Shown: one piece after another, positions 7,238-17,125 of the stretch
Layout of the letters: each line of letters begins with the position of its first letter
How positions within the stretch are numbered: position 1 is the first letter of the stretch
Assembly: GCF_012958305.1 (NCBI RefSeq)
Contig: NZ_JABBYO010000004.1
Location: forward strand, 62,001-126,000
Origin: Tautonia rosea
Lineage (GTDB): Bacteria; Planctomycetota; Planctomycetia; Isosphaerales; Isosphaeraceae
Reading direction: 5' to 3'
Length of the DNA: 64,000 bases
Notes under the pieces: generated by a model
What the model saw: the letters and a program-made list of their open reading frames with translations, nothing else
Database searches by the model: none
Told to the model about the DNA's origin: nothing
Translations under genes and position numbers: made by a program

Positions 7238-8806
7238 TCATGCGTTCCGCTTCGACGCTGAAGCGATGGCGCCGTCGATCGGGTCGGCCAGCTCGGGGTC
7301 ATGATCCTTGTCGGGAACGCCGAAGATGTCGTCGAACGGATCGGGTGATCGGCGGGCCGAGGTGCCTTGGACCGCCAGGTCGAGACGCCGCTGAATCATT
7401 TCCAGCAGAAACTGGAACAGAAAGGTGAAGCCAACCGCCGGCATCAAGGCCGCAATCCGAACCGTTTGAACCGAAACACCGAACATGGCGTCCTCAATGA
7501 TTCCCGTCGAGAGCAGGATTCCGGCAAGCGGACTGAACGCCATCGTGGTCATTGCAGCGTTCTGATATCCCGCCCCTCCCAGCCCCGCCCCAACCACCAG
7601 CGGGACGAGCCACGCGAAGAACAGGAACAGAACGAACAGCGTTTGTCCATGCTTGCGCATGAACAGCTGCGCGGCCTGAAGCCCCAGCCCCACATAGGCA
7701 ACAGTCAGCACTCCAATCGCGATCGTCTGCGAGTAGGCCGCCGCCCCGTTGACTTCCCGCCCCTCGATCACCTCCCAGGCGATCGTCGTCCCGATCAGGA
7801 CGATGCCGCAGAGCACCGCCAGCGCCAGGCGGTTGACTCCCGAGTCGGACCACGGGTTCGGCCTTCGCCGTCCCATCCGCAAGGCACGCCGCACGCCCTT
7901 GATGTACTCGCTCCGATCCGGAGTCAGGGTCGCCGCCAGCAGCATGGCGATGAAGATCATCACATAAAGCATCACCAGAACGACACCGTCCACGCCCCTC
8001 AGGTTCCAGGTCACACCGAGCACCAGCACCATCAGGGTGCTCAGAAACGCCACGGCTTGCCGCTTGGTGTAAAGGTGAGCCCGGTCCGACCGCATCCGAC
8101 GCACCGAAGGCACAAACAGAAAGCCGATCAGGATCGCCTCGTACGCCACCACCAACAGCATCCAGGGCACCGACTGACCGAAGAAGTCAATCCGGGCCAT
8201 TCGGCCTGAGAGGTCGAACAGCATATATTGAACGCCGAAGAACAGCCCCTGGCCCAGAAACAGACCGAGCACAACCAGGCCGATCAAGCCTCGGCTCCCG
8301 GCCTTCGGCTTCTTGCTGATCATCGCTCCTAGCAAGGTCAAGGTATGCACAAGTCCTGCCGCGAGCAGCAACGGGAACTCGAACGCGAGCAACCCCTGCC
8401 AACCCGCCGGCCCGACGACCGCCAGGAAGATGGCAAAGGGCAAGGTCAGCAACGTTAGCCAGTACTGCAGCAGGGGGGCACCCAGCACGAACCCGACCGC
8501 CAGCCAGTGCGGAGGAACTGGCGAGACCCGGTGGAAGTCGAGAATCCCGCTTTCCCTCGCCCCCCCGACCGAACTGCCAATCTCTCCCGCCCCGGCGAAC
8601 ACGAGCGTCACCACCTGGAGCATGATCACCAGGGTCAGCGGTGTCGTTCCGCTGAGTTGGTTGATTTGATAGTATGACCAGCAGACGATTGCACAAAGCG
8701 TCACCACCACGATCGACCAGGGGATCACCCGGTTTCGGCGCAATCGAGATCGGGCGTGCTTCGTCAGGATCGGGTTGTCGAAGATGATGTCGAACCGGCT
8801 GGCCAT
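7238..8806 (-). CDS. ABC transporter permease subunit
   Basis: A 522-residue integral membrane protein with about a dozen predicted membrane helices. The N-terminal segment (DNPILTKHARSRLR) looks like the cytoplasmic lead of ABC-2 type permeases. The first helix follows at about residues 28-48, and long hydrophobic blocks run to residue 480. The C-terminal tail is charged. Its ATG overlaps the stop codon of the upstream ATPase gene by one base (TAATG), so the two are translationally coupled and form one exporter. The substrate is unknown. Confidence 0.85.
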   Translation of the reverse strand: MASRFDIIFDNPILTKHARSRLRRNRVIPWSIVVVTLCAIVCWSYYQINQLSGTTPLTLVIMLQVVTLVFAGAGEIGSSVGGARESGILDFHRVSPVPPHWLAVGFVLGAPLLQYWLTLLTLPFAIFLAVVGPAGWQGLLAFEFPLLLAAGLVHTLTLLGAMISKKPKAGSRGLIGLVVLGLFLGQGLFFGVQYMLFDLSGRMARIDFFGQSVPWMLLVVAYEAILIGFLFVPSVRRMRSDRAHLYTKRQAVAFLSTLMVLVLGVTWNLRGVDGVVLVMLYVMIFIAMLLAATLTPDRSEYIKGVRRALRMGRRRPNPWSDSGVNRLALAVLCGIVLIGTTIAWEVIEGREVNGAAAYSQTIAIGVLTVAYVGLGLQAAQLFMRKHGQTLFVLFLFFAWLVPLVVGAGLGGAGYQNAAMTTMAFSPLAGILLSTGIIEDAMFGVSVQTVRIAALMPAVGFTFLFQFLLEMIQRRLDLAVQGTSARRSPDPFDDIFGVPDKDHDPELADPIDGAIASASKRNA

Positions 8807-9738
8807 TACGAAAGCTCCTTGGCGCCGACCTTCAGGAACAGTTCTTCCAGCCCTTCCTTGCGACGGCTGAACGACGCGACCCGCACCCCTCCCCCGACCA
8901 GGGCGGCCAGCAATCCGGCCGCCTGCTCGGCGTCTCCCTGGTACGGTACCTCAAAAACGTTCGCCCCAGTCTGCTCGACCCCCGAGGCGGCCGGGTCAGC
9001 ATCTGCAATCCGGCGGAGGTCGTCGGCATGGCCTCCGATCACCTCAATCACCAGCATGCCGCCGCCCATGACCCGGTTGCGCACCTCGTCGACCGTGCCG
9101 CTCACGACCATCCGGCCGCGTTCCATGATGGCGACCGACGTGCAGAACTCGGTCATCTCGGCCAGAATGTGCGAGGAGATCAGGACCGTCTTCCCCTCGC
9201 TCGACAGGCGCTTCAACACATTCTTGAGATCGATCCGCCCGCGAGGGTCGACCCCGCTGGCCGGCTCGTCGAGCAGCAAGACCTTCGGGTCGGAGATCAA
9301 GGTCTTCGCCAGCATCACCCGCTGCCGCATGCCTCGGGAGAGGGTCGCGACCATCTCGTTCTTCTTTTCGGGCAGGCTGACCAGATCGAGCGACCGGTCG
9401 ATCATCGCGTTCCGGTCGTGCCGGGGAATGCCATAGCTGGAGGCGAACAGGTCGAGGAATTCCCAGACCTTCAGGTCGTCGTACATGGGGGGAAAGTCGG
9501 GCATGAAGGCGACCACGCGGCATGCGTCTCGCGGTCGCTCGCGCATGTCGACCCCGGCCAGGTTGATCTCGCCGTAGGTCGGCTCGATCAGGCCGAGGAT
9601 CGCCCGCATGGTCGTGGTCTTGCCCGCGCCGTTGGGGCCGATCAGGCCGCAGACCTCTCCCGGTCCGACTTCCAAGGACAGGTCGTGCACCGCACAGACC
9701 GTGTCGTAATCGACCCGAAGGTCCTTGACGTGAATCAT
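8806..9738 (-). CDS. ABC transporter ATP-binding protein
   Basis: A 310-residue ATPase of the CcmA/ABC-2 exporter type. Visible motifs are Walker A GPNGAGKTT (about residues 37-45), signature LSRGMRQR, Walker B VLLLDEPASGVDP and the switch histidine in ISSHILAEM. After residue 220 comes a C-terminal extension typical of drug or lipid exporters. I start at the ATG at 9738; the open frame reaches 9834 but adds an atypical N-terminus. It is coupled to the permease at 7238-8806. Confidence 0.9.
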   Translation of the reverse strand: MIHVKDLRVDYDTVCAVHDLSLEVGPGEVCGLIGPNGAGKTTTMRAILGLIEPTYGEINLAGVDMRERPRDACRVVAFMPDFPPMYDDLKVWEFLDLFASSYGIPRHDRNAMIDRSLDLVSLPEKKNEMVATLSRGMRQRVMLAKTLISDPKVLLLDEPASGVDPRGRIDLKNVLKRLSSEGKTVLISSHILAEMTEFCTSVAIMERGRMVVSGTVDEVRNRVMGGGMLVIEVIGGHADDLRRIADADPAASGVEQTGANVFEVPYQGDAEQAAGLLAALVGGGVRVASFSRRKEGLEELFLKVGAKELS

Positions 9739-9902
9739 CCCCGATGTACTCCGAATCGCTTCCTCATCTCGATCCTCGACGCTACGGTATGGCCACCGGC
9801 AGAGACTGTCCATAGGATGACGAGCATCCTTCATTCGATTCCCGCATCTTCAGGACGGCAGGATGCCAGGGCCTTGCCGTCGATCCCCCGGAGCCTTTTG
9901 CG

Positions 9903-10820
9903 ATGAAGCTTGGCTTCAATACGGCCATCGTGCCCGACCTGTCGCTCGAACAGGTGCTCGACCTCGCCCACGAACAGGGGTTCTCGTGCATCGAAGCTTG
10001 CTGCTGGCCTCCCGGCAAGGCCGAGCGCCGCTATGCGGGGGTCACGCACATTGACGTGGAAAGCCTCGATGCCGACGACATCCAGCGCATCCACGTCCTC
10101 TGTTCCTCGAAGGGGGTTTCGCTCTCGTCGCTCGGATATTATCCGAACGTCCTGCAACCCGACCGCGAGCAGGCCGAGCGAGAGATCGCCCACCTGAGAC
10201 GGGTGATCGAGGCGTCAGCCGCCCTCGGGGTCAACGTGGTCACAACCTTCGTGGGCCGCGATCCCGGATTGTCGGTCGATGAGAACTGGCCCCGGTTCCT
10301 CGACGTCTGGCGGCCCTTGATCGCCCTGGCCGAGGAGAACGGGGTGAAGGTCGGCATCGAGAACTGCCCGATGATCTTCACCCGAGACGAGTGGCCGGGG
10401 GGCAAGAACCTGGCCACCACCCCGAGCATCTGGCGACGGATGTTCGAGGACATTCCCAGCCCGAACTTCGGCCTGAATTACGACCCGTCGCACTTCATCT
10501 GGCAGATGGTCGACTACATCGCCCCGATCTATGAGTTCAAGGACCGACTGCACCACGTCCACGCCAAGGACGCTCGGATCGACCGCGAGAAGCTCGATGA
10601 GCACGGGATCATGGGCTATCCGAACCTCTGGCATACGCCCAAGATCCCCGGCCTGGGAGACGTGAACTGGGGCCGATACTTCGGTGCCCTCTCCGACGTC
10701 GGCTACACAGGTCCGGTCGCCATCGAGATTGAGGACCGCGCCTTCGAAGGCTCGCTCGAAAAGCGTAAGGAGTCGTTGATCATTGCCCGCCGCCACCTCA
10801 TCCAGTACCTCGGGGGCTGA
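9903..10820 (+). CDS. Sugar phosphate isomerase/epimerase (AP-endonuclease family 2 TIM barrel)
   Basis: A 305-residue TIM-barrel protein of the xylose isomerase-like family. The N-terminus MKLGFNT and the internal [21 protein letters not shown] and VAIEIED segments are the usual strand ends that carry metal-binding Glu, Asp and His. No signal peptide, so cytoplasmic. It probably interconverts a sugar or cyclitol, with the substrate unclear. Its last 38 bases overlap the start of the GT2 gene, suggesting that sugar modification and transfer are coupled. Confidence 0.86.
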   Translation: MKLGFNTAIVPDLSLEQVLDLAHEQGFSCIEACCWPPGKAERRYAGVTHIDVESLDADDIQRIHVLCSSKGVSLSSLGYYPNVLQPDREQAEREIAHLRRVIEASAALGVNVVTTFVGRDPGLSVDENWPRFLDVWRPLIALAEENGVKVGIENCPMIFTRDEWPGGKNLATTPSIWRRMFEDIPSPNFGLNYDPSHFIWQMVDYIAPIYEFKDRLHHVHAKDARIDREKLDEHGIMGYPNLWHTPKIPGLGDVNWGRYFGALSDVGYTGPVAIEIEDRAFEGSLEKRKESLIIARRHLIQYLGG

Positions 10821-11841
10821 GCCGAACGGCCCTCCGATCGACCTGTCGATCCTGATTCCCGTGAAGGACGAAGTCGAGAACGTTCGGCCGCTCCACGCGG
10901 AGATTACCGGAGCGCTCGGGCAGCTTCCCTTGCGCTTCGAGGTCATCTTCGTCGATGACGGCTCGACCGACGGCACCGCGTCCCAGCTTCGGGAGATCCA
11001 GGAAACGGACCCGGATCACGTCCGGATCGCCTTCCTGCGGACCAACTGCGGGCAAACCGCCGCGCTCTCGGCCGCGATGGACCTGGCCCGGGGCGAGGTC
11101 CTCGTGCCGATGGACGGCGACGGCCAGAACGACCCGAACGACATCCCGAGACTCCTGGAGAAGCTGGACGAGGGGTTCGACGTCGTCTCCGGCTGGCGTC
11201 GCGACCGCAAGGACAAGTGGCTGACTCGAAGGGTGCCGTCTCAGATCGCCAACCGCCTGGTCGCGCGGCTCTCGCGGGTCCCCTTGCACGACTTCGGCTG
11301 CACGCTCAAGGCCTATCGCCGGAGGGTCCTGCGGGGGGTCCGGCTCTATGGCGAGATGCACCGGTTCATCCCTGTCTTCGCCTCGTGGCAAGGGGCGAAG
11401 GTGGCTGAGCTGGTCGTCAACCATCGGCCTCGGCAGGCCGGTCGGACCAAGTACGGACTGGGTCGGACGTTCAACGTCGTGCTTGATCTGATCTTGATTC
11501 GGTTCTATCAGAGTTATGCCCAGCGGCCGATCCACTTCTTCGGCCGGGTCGGGCTGTATGCGTTGGCCCTAAGCGTCGCGGCGTTCGGGTTCATGCTGTT
11601 CTACAAGTATGGCTATCCGGCAATGGGTTTTCCGAAGAAGGACTTTGTCGAGACTCCCCTGCCCCAGGTGGCGATCACCTTCTTTCTGGCCGGGGTCCAG
11701 TTGATTGTGACAGGGGTCGTGGCCGAGATGGTGATGCGGACCTATTACGAATCGCAGGGCAAGCCGACGTATCTGCTGGGCGAGGTGCTTCAGGAAGCCA
11801 AGGTCAGTGATCCGCCGGGGTTGCCTGCGGAGCCCTCGTGA
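10783..11841 (+). CDS. Glycosyltransferase family 2 (dolichyl-phosphate mannose synthase-like)
   Basis: A 352-residue GT2 enzyme. The GT-A domain shows [15 protein letters not shown], the VDDGSTDGT nucleotide-sugar loop (about residues 55-63), MDGDGQNDP as the DxD-type metal site (about 110-118), and the GCTLKAYRR and EMHRFIP acceptor segments. Two membrane helices follow (about 255-275 and 290-315), as in polyprenyl-phosphate glycosyltransferases such as DPMS or ArnC. It probably loads a sugar onto a polyprenyl carrier at the inner membrane. The best start is a TTG at 10783 with AAGGAG upstream, inside the end of the isomerase gene. Its 3' end overlaps the convergent flippase-like gene by 38 bp. 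Confidence 0.88.
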   Translation: MPAATSSSTSGAEPNGPPIDLSILIPVKDEVENVRPLHAEITGALGQLPLRFEVIFVDDGSTDGTASQLREIQETDPDHVRIAFLRTNCGQTAALSAAMDLARGEVLVPMDGDGQNDPNDIPRLLEKLDEGFDVVSGWRRDRKDKWLTRRVPSQIANRLVARLSRVPLHDFGCTLKAYRRRVLRGVRLYGEMHRFIPVFASWQGAKVAELVVNHRPRQAGRTKYGLGRTFNVVLDLILIRFYQSYAQRPIHFFGRVGLYALALSVAAFGFMLFYKYGYPAMGFPKKDFVETPLPQVAITFFLAGVQLIVTGVVAEMVMRTYYESQGKPTYLLGEVLQEAKVSDPPGLPAEPS

Positions 11842-12889
11842 CGGGCCCCGAGCCGGGAGGGATCGCGGCGGCTGGTTCGCCGGCCGTCGCCGGTTCGTTC
11901 TCGTCGCTCCTCTGAGACTGGGTCAGCTCCCGAACTTGACCCGCGTTGGCCAGGTAAACAAACAGAGCGATGAGGGCTCCAAGGAACTGGGCGACGCGGA
12001 AGGCCATCATCGTGACCGCACCACCGTCGTAGTTGGCCAGCTTGAACAAGACTCCGCTGATCTGTTCCGAGACGCCCAGCGCGCCGAACGGCAACGGAAT
12101 GGCCGTGCTGAACAAAACCAGGGGAACAATCAGGAAGTGCTGCGCCAGCCCCGGCACCTCGGGGAAGAGGGCCCGGCCGATGAAAATGAATGCAAAAATG
12201 TTCAAAACATGGGTTAAAGAGGACATCACTACCGTTCCGACCACCACGTCCATCCGGCGTCGGTAGGATGAGCCCATGACGGCCAGTTCGTGCAGCGCGG
12301 CCGCAAATTTCCGGCGGTGGGCAAAGCGCTCGGCCAGGGGGCGATACAAGGGGGGGGCAAAGGCCACCGCCATCACGCCGATGACCGCGGCCGACATGAA
12401 CACCGCAGCCCCGATTAGACGACGCACGGGGGCCTCGACCCCGTTCCAGGCGAAGGCCCCGACGATCATCGCCAGCAGGAACATCCCGAGCAGGCCAATC
12501 ATGCGGTCGATCGCCACCGAGGCCGCCGCTTGCGTCTTGCGCGACTGCTCGCGCATCAGGTAGGCCGCCTTGACGAAGTCTCCGCCAACGGCTCCCGGAA
12601 TGACCATGTTGAACAGAAGCCCGATGAATCCCAGCCGCAACGCGTCGCGTACCCGGAACGGCAAGCCGAGGGCACGAACAAGGACATACCAGCGCAGGAA
12701 TGCCAGCACGGCCCCGCTAAAATAGAGCACGAAGCCGATGGCAAACAGCCCGTAGTTGATCTTTTGATCCAGGACTTCGGCGATCTGATCACGATTGGTC
12801 CAGATGGCCAGGCCGAGCAGTCCCAACCCGACCGCGAGGCGGACCAGGTAGCCGATGATCAGACGGACGGTGCGCTTGGGAGGCGTCAT
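11804..12889 (-). CDS. Flippase-like / lysylphosphatidylglycerol synthase TM-domain protein
   Basis: A 361-residue polytopic membrane protein with about eight hydrophobic segments, of the UPF0104/AglD-like family (the LPG synthase transmembrane domain without the synthetase domain). Family cues are NYGLFAIGFVLYF, the LGFIGLLFNMVIPGAVGGDFVKA segment with its conserved Asn-Pro-Gly, and IPLPFGALGVSEQ. Such proteins are proposed to flip polyprenyl-linked sugars or lipids. The frame is open to 13108, but the ATG at 12889 gives a normal start just before the first helix. A Pro/Ala-rich tail encodes the 38 bp that overlap the convergent GT2 gene. Confidence 0.82.
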   Translation of the reverse strand: MTPPKRTVRLIIGYLVRLAVGLGLLGLAIWTNRDQIAEVLDQKINYGLFAIGFVLYFSGAVLAFLRWYVLVRALGLPFRVRDALRLGFIGLLFNMVIPGAVGGDFVKAAYLMREQSRKTQAAASVAIDRMIGLLGMFLLAMIVGAFAWNGVEAPVRRLIGAAVFMSAAVIGVMAVAFAPPLYRPLAERFAHRRKFAAALHELAVMGSSYRRRMDVVVGTVVMSSLTHVLNIFAFIFIGRALFPEVPGLAQHFLIVPLVLFSTAIPLPFGALGVSEQISGVLFKLANYDGGAVTMMAFRVAQFLGALIALFVYLANAGQVRELTQSQRSDENEPATAGEPAAAIPPGSGPVTRAPQATPADH

Positions 12890-13113
12890 ACGGCTTCTCG
12901 TCGGCGGCAAGAAAGGGACGACCGGGCGTCGAACGACGCTTGAGCAAACGTAGTGAAGCCTGGCAAGTGTGTCAACCAGACCTGGACAGGTCGGCCGACG
13001 TCTGATGCTGGCCAAGGACCTGGATGGTCGCATCGGTGACGCGGCCGTTTGGGCCGTTGCCGCAATTCTGACGGCAAGGCGGCCCCGACGAAGACCCCCG
13101 AGGAACATCGTTC

Positions 13114-14619
13114 ATGACCTGGTCCGATCGACGTTCTCTGGTTCTGATGATGGCCGTCGTTCTGGTCTGGCAGATTCCGTTGTTCGGCCGCACCCGAGCC
13201 GGCCAGGACGAGAGCTTCTACGGCGTTCCGGGCATGATGATCTTGCGGAGCGGCCTGCCCCAGATCCCTTACATTCCGTCTCGGGACCCGGAGACGATCT
13301 ACTACCATGCCGACGAGATTCTCTACACCCTGCCGCCGCTCGGCTTCTACCTGGAGGCGGCCGTTCACCTGGTTCTGGGAGACGGCCTTGCCCCGGCCCG
13401 ATTGGCGTCGATGATCGCCGGCCTGGTGGCGGTCGCGATCGTCTGCGACCTGACCCGGCGCTGCTCGGGGTCGAGCCGAGCGGCCTTGCTGGCGGCGGCG
13501 AGTTTCCTGTTCTCGCGGGCCTTCCTCTTTCCCGCCACGACCGCCCGACCCGACATGGCGGCGATCGCCTTCGGGCTGGGGGCCGTCTGGTGGGTTTCCC
13601 GAGACGACCGACGCTGGCGAGACGTGGCACTCGGCGGAGTCATGGCGGGCCTGAGCATGCTCTGCCACCCGCTCGGCCTGGTGCCGACGGCGCAGGTCGG
13701 GCTGGCCTTGCTTGTCGGCGGTCGGCCCTGGCGACGGAGGATCGGCGAGGCGTCGGTTTACTCGGCCGTGGCCCTGGCGGTCTTCGGGCTCTGGCTGCCG
13801 ATGATCGCGATGCACCCGGAGCTGTTCCGGATCCAGTTCGGCGGGAATGTGCTCGATCGCGCGGGTCCGGGCCTGGGAGAGACGATTGTGGGATTGCCAG
13901 GTGTGCTGGCATTTCAGGCCTGGAATGCCTTCGACCACGTCGGCCCCATTCAGGCGGGGCTGTACGGCCTCGGCACGCTGTGGCTGATGGCCGAGGTGAC
14001 CCGGAAGGCAGATCAAGGGCAATCGCGACGGGTGCTGTTTCATGTGGTGGCGGCGGTGGTGTTGCTCGTCCTGCTCATGGGGAGTCACCATATCCGAAAT
14101 TACTACGGGTATCCGGCCGCCCTGCTCAGTGTGCCGGTCGGCTTGTTGCTCGACCGGGCGGCGTCGAGGCTCGGGGCCTTGGTTGGCACAGGATGGGCGA
14201 AGGCGATCGTGGCGGCAATGCTGGTGCTGGCGATGGTTCCAGGGTCAGGGCTGCGGGTGCTGGGGGCTCATCTCCAGCACTGGACCGACCCCAACTACCG
14301 GGTCGGTCCCTTTGTGGACCGGATCGTTGCCGACCTGCCTCCCGGGGCCCTCGTGGCCGCCGACGGGTCGTATGTGCTGGAGTTCTTCCTGCGAGATCGT
14401 CCCGTGGTCGAGGCGATCGTCGATCCGTTCTACTTCAATGTACGGCTGGAGCCGTTCGAGTATGCGGTCTTCGGACCGGTTGGACTGGAGCAGATTCGGC
14501 CGGAAATTGAGGGGCTGGAACTGGTCGAGACTTACGGCGATCCGTCTGATCCATTCGGCCATTACGCGGAACTCTACCGGCGGGTTCGGACGGATTCGGG
14601 AAGCCGGTCGGCGTTCTGA
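13114..14619 (+). CDS. GT39-like membrane glycosyltransferase
   Basis: A 501-residue protein with roughly ten membrane helices, a large first periplasmic loop and a soluble C-terminal part. The AGQDESFYG segment (about residues 29-37) carries the acidic residue that GT-C enzymes (ArnT/PMT, GT39 family) use for catalysis just after the first helix. ARPDMAAIA and MLCHPLG are further family-like segments. It probably transfers a sugar from a polyprenyl-phosphate donor, such as the product of the GT2 enzyme next door, to an acceptor outside the membrane. It diverges from the flippase-like gene with 224 bp between. Confidence 0.8.
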   Translation: MTWSDRRSLVLMMAVVLVWQIPLFGRTRAGQDESFYGVPGMMILRSGLPQIPYIPSRDPETIYYHADEILYTLPPLGFYLEAAVHLVLGDGLAPARLASMIAGLVAVAIVCDLTRRCSGSSRAALLAAASFLFSRAFLFPATTARPDMAAIAFGLGAVWWVSRDDRRWRDVALGGVMAGLSMLCHPLGLVPTAQVGLALLVGGRPWRRRIGEASVYSAVALAVFGLWLPMIAMHPELFRIQFGGNVLDRAGPGLGETIVGLPGVLAFQAWNAFDHVGPIQAGLYGLGTLWLMAEVTRKADQGQSRRVLFHVVAAVVLLVLLMGSHHIRNYYGYPAALLSVPVGLLLDRAASRLGALVGTGWAKAIVAAMLVLAMVPGSGLRVLGAHLQHWTDPNYRVGPFVDRIVADLPPGALVAADGSYVLEFFLRDRPVVEAIVDPFYFNVRLEPFEYAVFGPVGLEQIRPEIEGLELVETYGDPSDPFGHYAELYRRVRTDSGSRSAF

Positions 14620-14662
14620 TCTCGGGGCGGACCGTGCCCTAGCGAACCGGCCGATGGTTTGC

Positions 14663-15418
14663 TCAGTGTGAGGGGTCGTCCAGTAGATCGTGCTGAAGGT
14701 GGCGCAGCAACGCTTCGGCGTCGAAGCGGGAGATGCCGAGGGTGTTGGCGAGGGCGAAGTCGTCGAGTCCGGAATCGACGGGCAGGTTCACGCGGGGCAA
14801 GAGGCGACGGAGCCGATCGGGCAGCGGAGGCGCGGGGGAGCGGCGGCGATGCTCGGCCCAGGGGTCGCCGAGGCCGACGAAGCCCGGGTCGAGCCAGTAC
14901 GCGCGGCCCCCTTCGCGGAGCAATCGGGCGAACCAGGCCTCGAAGCTCGGGGCGATGATCCGGGGTGGGAGGCCGGTCAGGTCGTCTCCGGAGGCGAAGA
15001 TGGGGGCATCGCCGCAGGGGAGCCAGCGATAGGCCAGGTCCATGCAAATGGTTTCGGCCTCGTTCGGGTTGCCCAGTTCGAACCAGCTCTCGGGCTGGAC
15101 GATCAGGCCAGGCACTCGGGCGAACGGGACCATCGGGCCGATGGCGGCGATGGGGTGAATCGCCGGACCGGACTCGGGATAGAAGCCGTCGGAGAGCCGC
15201 AGCCAGGCACGCAGCGCCCGAGGCAAGGCGAAGCCGTGGCGGTATTCCCAGTCGTTGAGCGTGGCCTCGGGCACGGGGGGACGCAGGGCGGAGGCTCCGC
15301 CGCCGATCGCGGCCAGGGCTTTTGAAGTCGGCAGCCAGGAGGACGGCACTCCCGAGGCCTGGGCCCAGGTGCCGACCGCCTCCTCCAACCGGTCTTGTGT
15401 TGCCGTGATGGGGCTCAT
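14663..15418 (-). CDS. SMI1/KNR4-like protein
   Basis: A 251-residue cytoplasmic protein. ATLNDWEYRHGFALPRALRA followed by WLRLSDGF is the typical N-terminal core of SMI1/KNR4 (SUKH) domains, and the following Gly/Pro-rich strands and ESWFELGN segment fit. The C-terminal 70 residues are Arg/Pro-rich and extend past the domain. SUKH proteins often act as immunity proteins against secreted toxins, but no toxin gene is near. Its ATG overlaps the miaB stop codon (ATGA), so it is coupled to miaB. That could be mere operon packing. Confidence 0.72.
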   Translation of the reverse strand: MSPITATQDRLEEAVGTWAQASGVPSSWLPTSKALAAIGGGASALRPPVPEATLNDWEYRHGFALPRALRAWLRLSDGFYPESGPAIHPIAAIGPMVPFARVPGLIVQPESWFELGNPNEAETICMDLAYRWLPCGDAPIFASGDDLTGLPPRIIAPSFEAWFARLLREGGRAYWLDPGFVGLGDPWAEHRRRSPAPPLPDRLRRLLPRVNLPVDSGLDDFALANTLGISRFDAEALLRHLQHDLLDDPSH

Positions 15419-16884
15419 GACAGGGCGGCCTCCGTGACCGGAACCGATTGCCGTTCCGAAGTAACGACCCGACCCAGGAGCGTGACCGCACTGACGTTCT
15501 CGACCACCACCGGCAGCAGATGACCTGCCTGCCGACGATTGCCGGTGAAGACGACGATGCGGTCGCAGGAGGTCCGACCGGTCATCTGGGTGACGCCGCT
15601 GCTGTTGGAATCACGTTCACCCTGCTTGCTCGCGGCCCTGCTGGGGCCTTCGACCAGGACCTCGACGGTCTGGCCGATCAGGGGGCGATTGTCTTCCAGA
15701 CTGATGGCGTTCTGAATGGCGAGCAGTTCGTTGTTCCGGCGCTTCTTGATCGCTTCGGGCACGTCGTCGGCAAAGCGATCGTCGGCCTTGGTACCGGCCC
15801 GAGGGCTGTACTTGAAGATGAAGCTGTTCTTGAACCGGGAGCGTTCGACCAGCGCGACGGTCTTCTGGAAACTTTCCTCGGTCTCGCCGCAGAAGCCGAC
15901 GATGAAGTCGCTGGAGACGGCGCAATCGGGGATCGTTTCCCGGATACGGGCCATCATCTCGTCATACTGGGCCACGGTGTAAAGCCGCTTCATGCGCTTG
16001 AGGACCTCGTCGCAACCACTCTGAGCCGGGACGTGAAGGTAGCGGCTGGCTCTCGGCAAATCCCGGACCGCCTGAAGCAGGTCGTCGGTCATGTCGAGCG
16101 GGAAGTTGGTGACGAACTTCAGGCGGAGCAGGCCGTCGAGGTCGTGGAGGGCGACGAGCAGGTCGGACAGGCGGGTGGTCCGGCCGTCGCCGTGGCGGAA
16201 TTTATAGCTGTTGACCGTTTGGCCGAGCAGGGTGATCTCCTTGACCCCCTGATCGACGAGGCGTCGGGCTTCCTCGACGATCAACTCGGGCGGTCGGCCC
16301 TGTTCGGGGCCTCGGACGGAGGGAACGATGCAGTAGGTGCAGAACTTGTCGCACCCCATCTGGATGCGGACAAAGGCCTGATGCGGGGTGGCTCCCTGGG
16401 GGGTGGGTTCGGGAGCGCGGTCGGGGTCGTAGGTGGGGAAGGTGTCGAGGACTTCGAGCGTCTTGCCGGCGTTGCGGGCCAGGCTGATGGCCATCTGGGG
16501 TTTCTGCTCGTTCTGGGCCGTCTGGAGCAACTCGGAGACGCGGCCGATCTGACCGGGGCCGACAACAAGGTCGACGTGAGGGGCGCGCTGGAGGATCTGC
16601 TTCTGGTCCTTCTGGGCCATGCAGCCGATGACGCCGATCTGGAGGTCGGGCCGAGCGTTCTTGAGGTGCTTGATCCGGCCCAGGGCGCTATAGACCTTGT
16701 CCTCGGCGTGCTGGCGGACGGAGCAGGTGTTGTAGAGGATCGTATCGGCCTGGCGCAGGTCGTCGGTCAGCTCGTAGCCGTCGCGGCGGAGCTGGGCAAC
16801 GATCAGTTCGCTGTCCAGCACATTCATCTGGCAGCCAACGGTCTCGATATAGAGCGATTTCCGAGGAGTCGCCGGGTCCGACAT
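15415..16884 (-). CDS. miaB: tRNA-2-methylthio-N6-dimethylallyladenosine synthase
   Basis: A 489-residue radical-SAM methylthiotransferase that adds the 2-methylthio group to i6A37 of tRNAs. The N-terminal UPF0004 domain has the three iron-sulfur cysteines in TVGCQMN, YNTCSVR and GVIGCMAQ. The radical-SAM motif is CDKFCTYC (CxxxCxxC). A C-terminal TRAM-like domain begins near residue 405. The frame continues to 17220 but only as low-complexity sequence, so I start at the ATG at 16884. TRAM contains a short Ser/Asn insertion (near 15600) that is longer than usual. Downstream it is coupled to the SMI1-like gene. Confidence 0.94.
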   Translation of the reverse strand: MSDPATPRKSLYIETVGCQMNVLDSELIVAQLRRDGYELTDDLRQADTILYNTCSVRQHAEDKVYSALGRIKHLKNARPDLQIGVIGCMAQKDQKQILQRAPHVDLVVGPGQIGRVSELLQTAQNEQKPQMAISLARNAGKTLEVLDTFPTYDPDRAPEPTPQGATPHQAFVRIQMGCDKFCTYCIVPSVRGPEQGRPPELIVEEARRLVDQGVKEITLLGQTVNSYKFRHGDGRTTRLSDLLVALHDLDGLLRLKFVTNFPLDMTDDLLQAVRDLPRASRYLHVPAQSGCDEVLKRMKRLYTVAQYDEMMARIRETIPDCAVSSDFIVGFCGETEESFQKTVALVERSRFKNSFIFKYSPRAGTKADDRFADDVPEAIKKRRNNELLAIQNAISLEDNRPLIGQTVEVLVEGPSRAASKQGERDSNSSGVTQMTGRTSCDRIVVFTGNRRQAGHLLPVVVENVSAVTLLGRVVTSERQSVPVTEAALS

Positions 16885-17125
16885 TGTCAGGCTCCGGTCC
16901 GACGGGCACGACCACCCGGCGGCGTTGCGAAGGGCCAAAGGGCTACCGATCGTCATCAACGTCGGCAGTTTTCCCATTCTAACGAAGAGTGACGAGGTTT
17001 GAAAACGTGGGTCCGCGGTCCTCGAAGCCGTCCGGGCCGGAATAAAGGGGCGGGAAACGCGTCTTGAGGCGGGATCATCCTGAAGGGTGAGGCCATTCAT
17101 CGGCCTTACAGGTAGGTAGATTACT

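Noticed and set aside
12969-14510. Plus-strand frame overlapping the GT39-like gene
   Set aside because: Arg/Gly/Pro-rich composition in another frame of a real membrane protein gene.
15448-16992. 514-codon plus-strand frame opposite miaB
   Set aside because: miaB has all iron-sulfur motifs; the opposite frame is Asp/Val/Gly-rich without family features.
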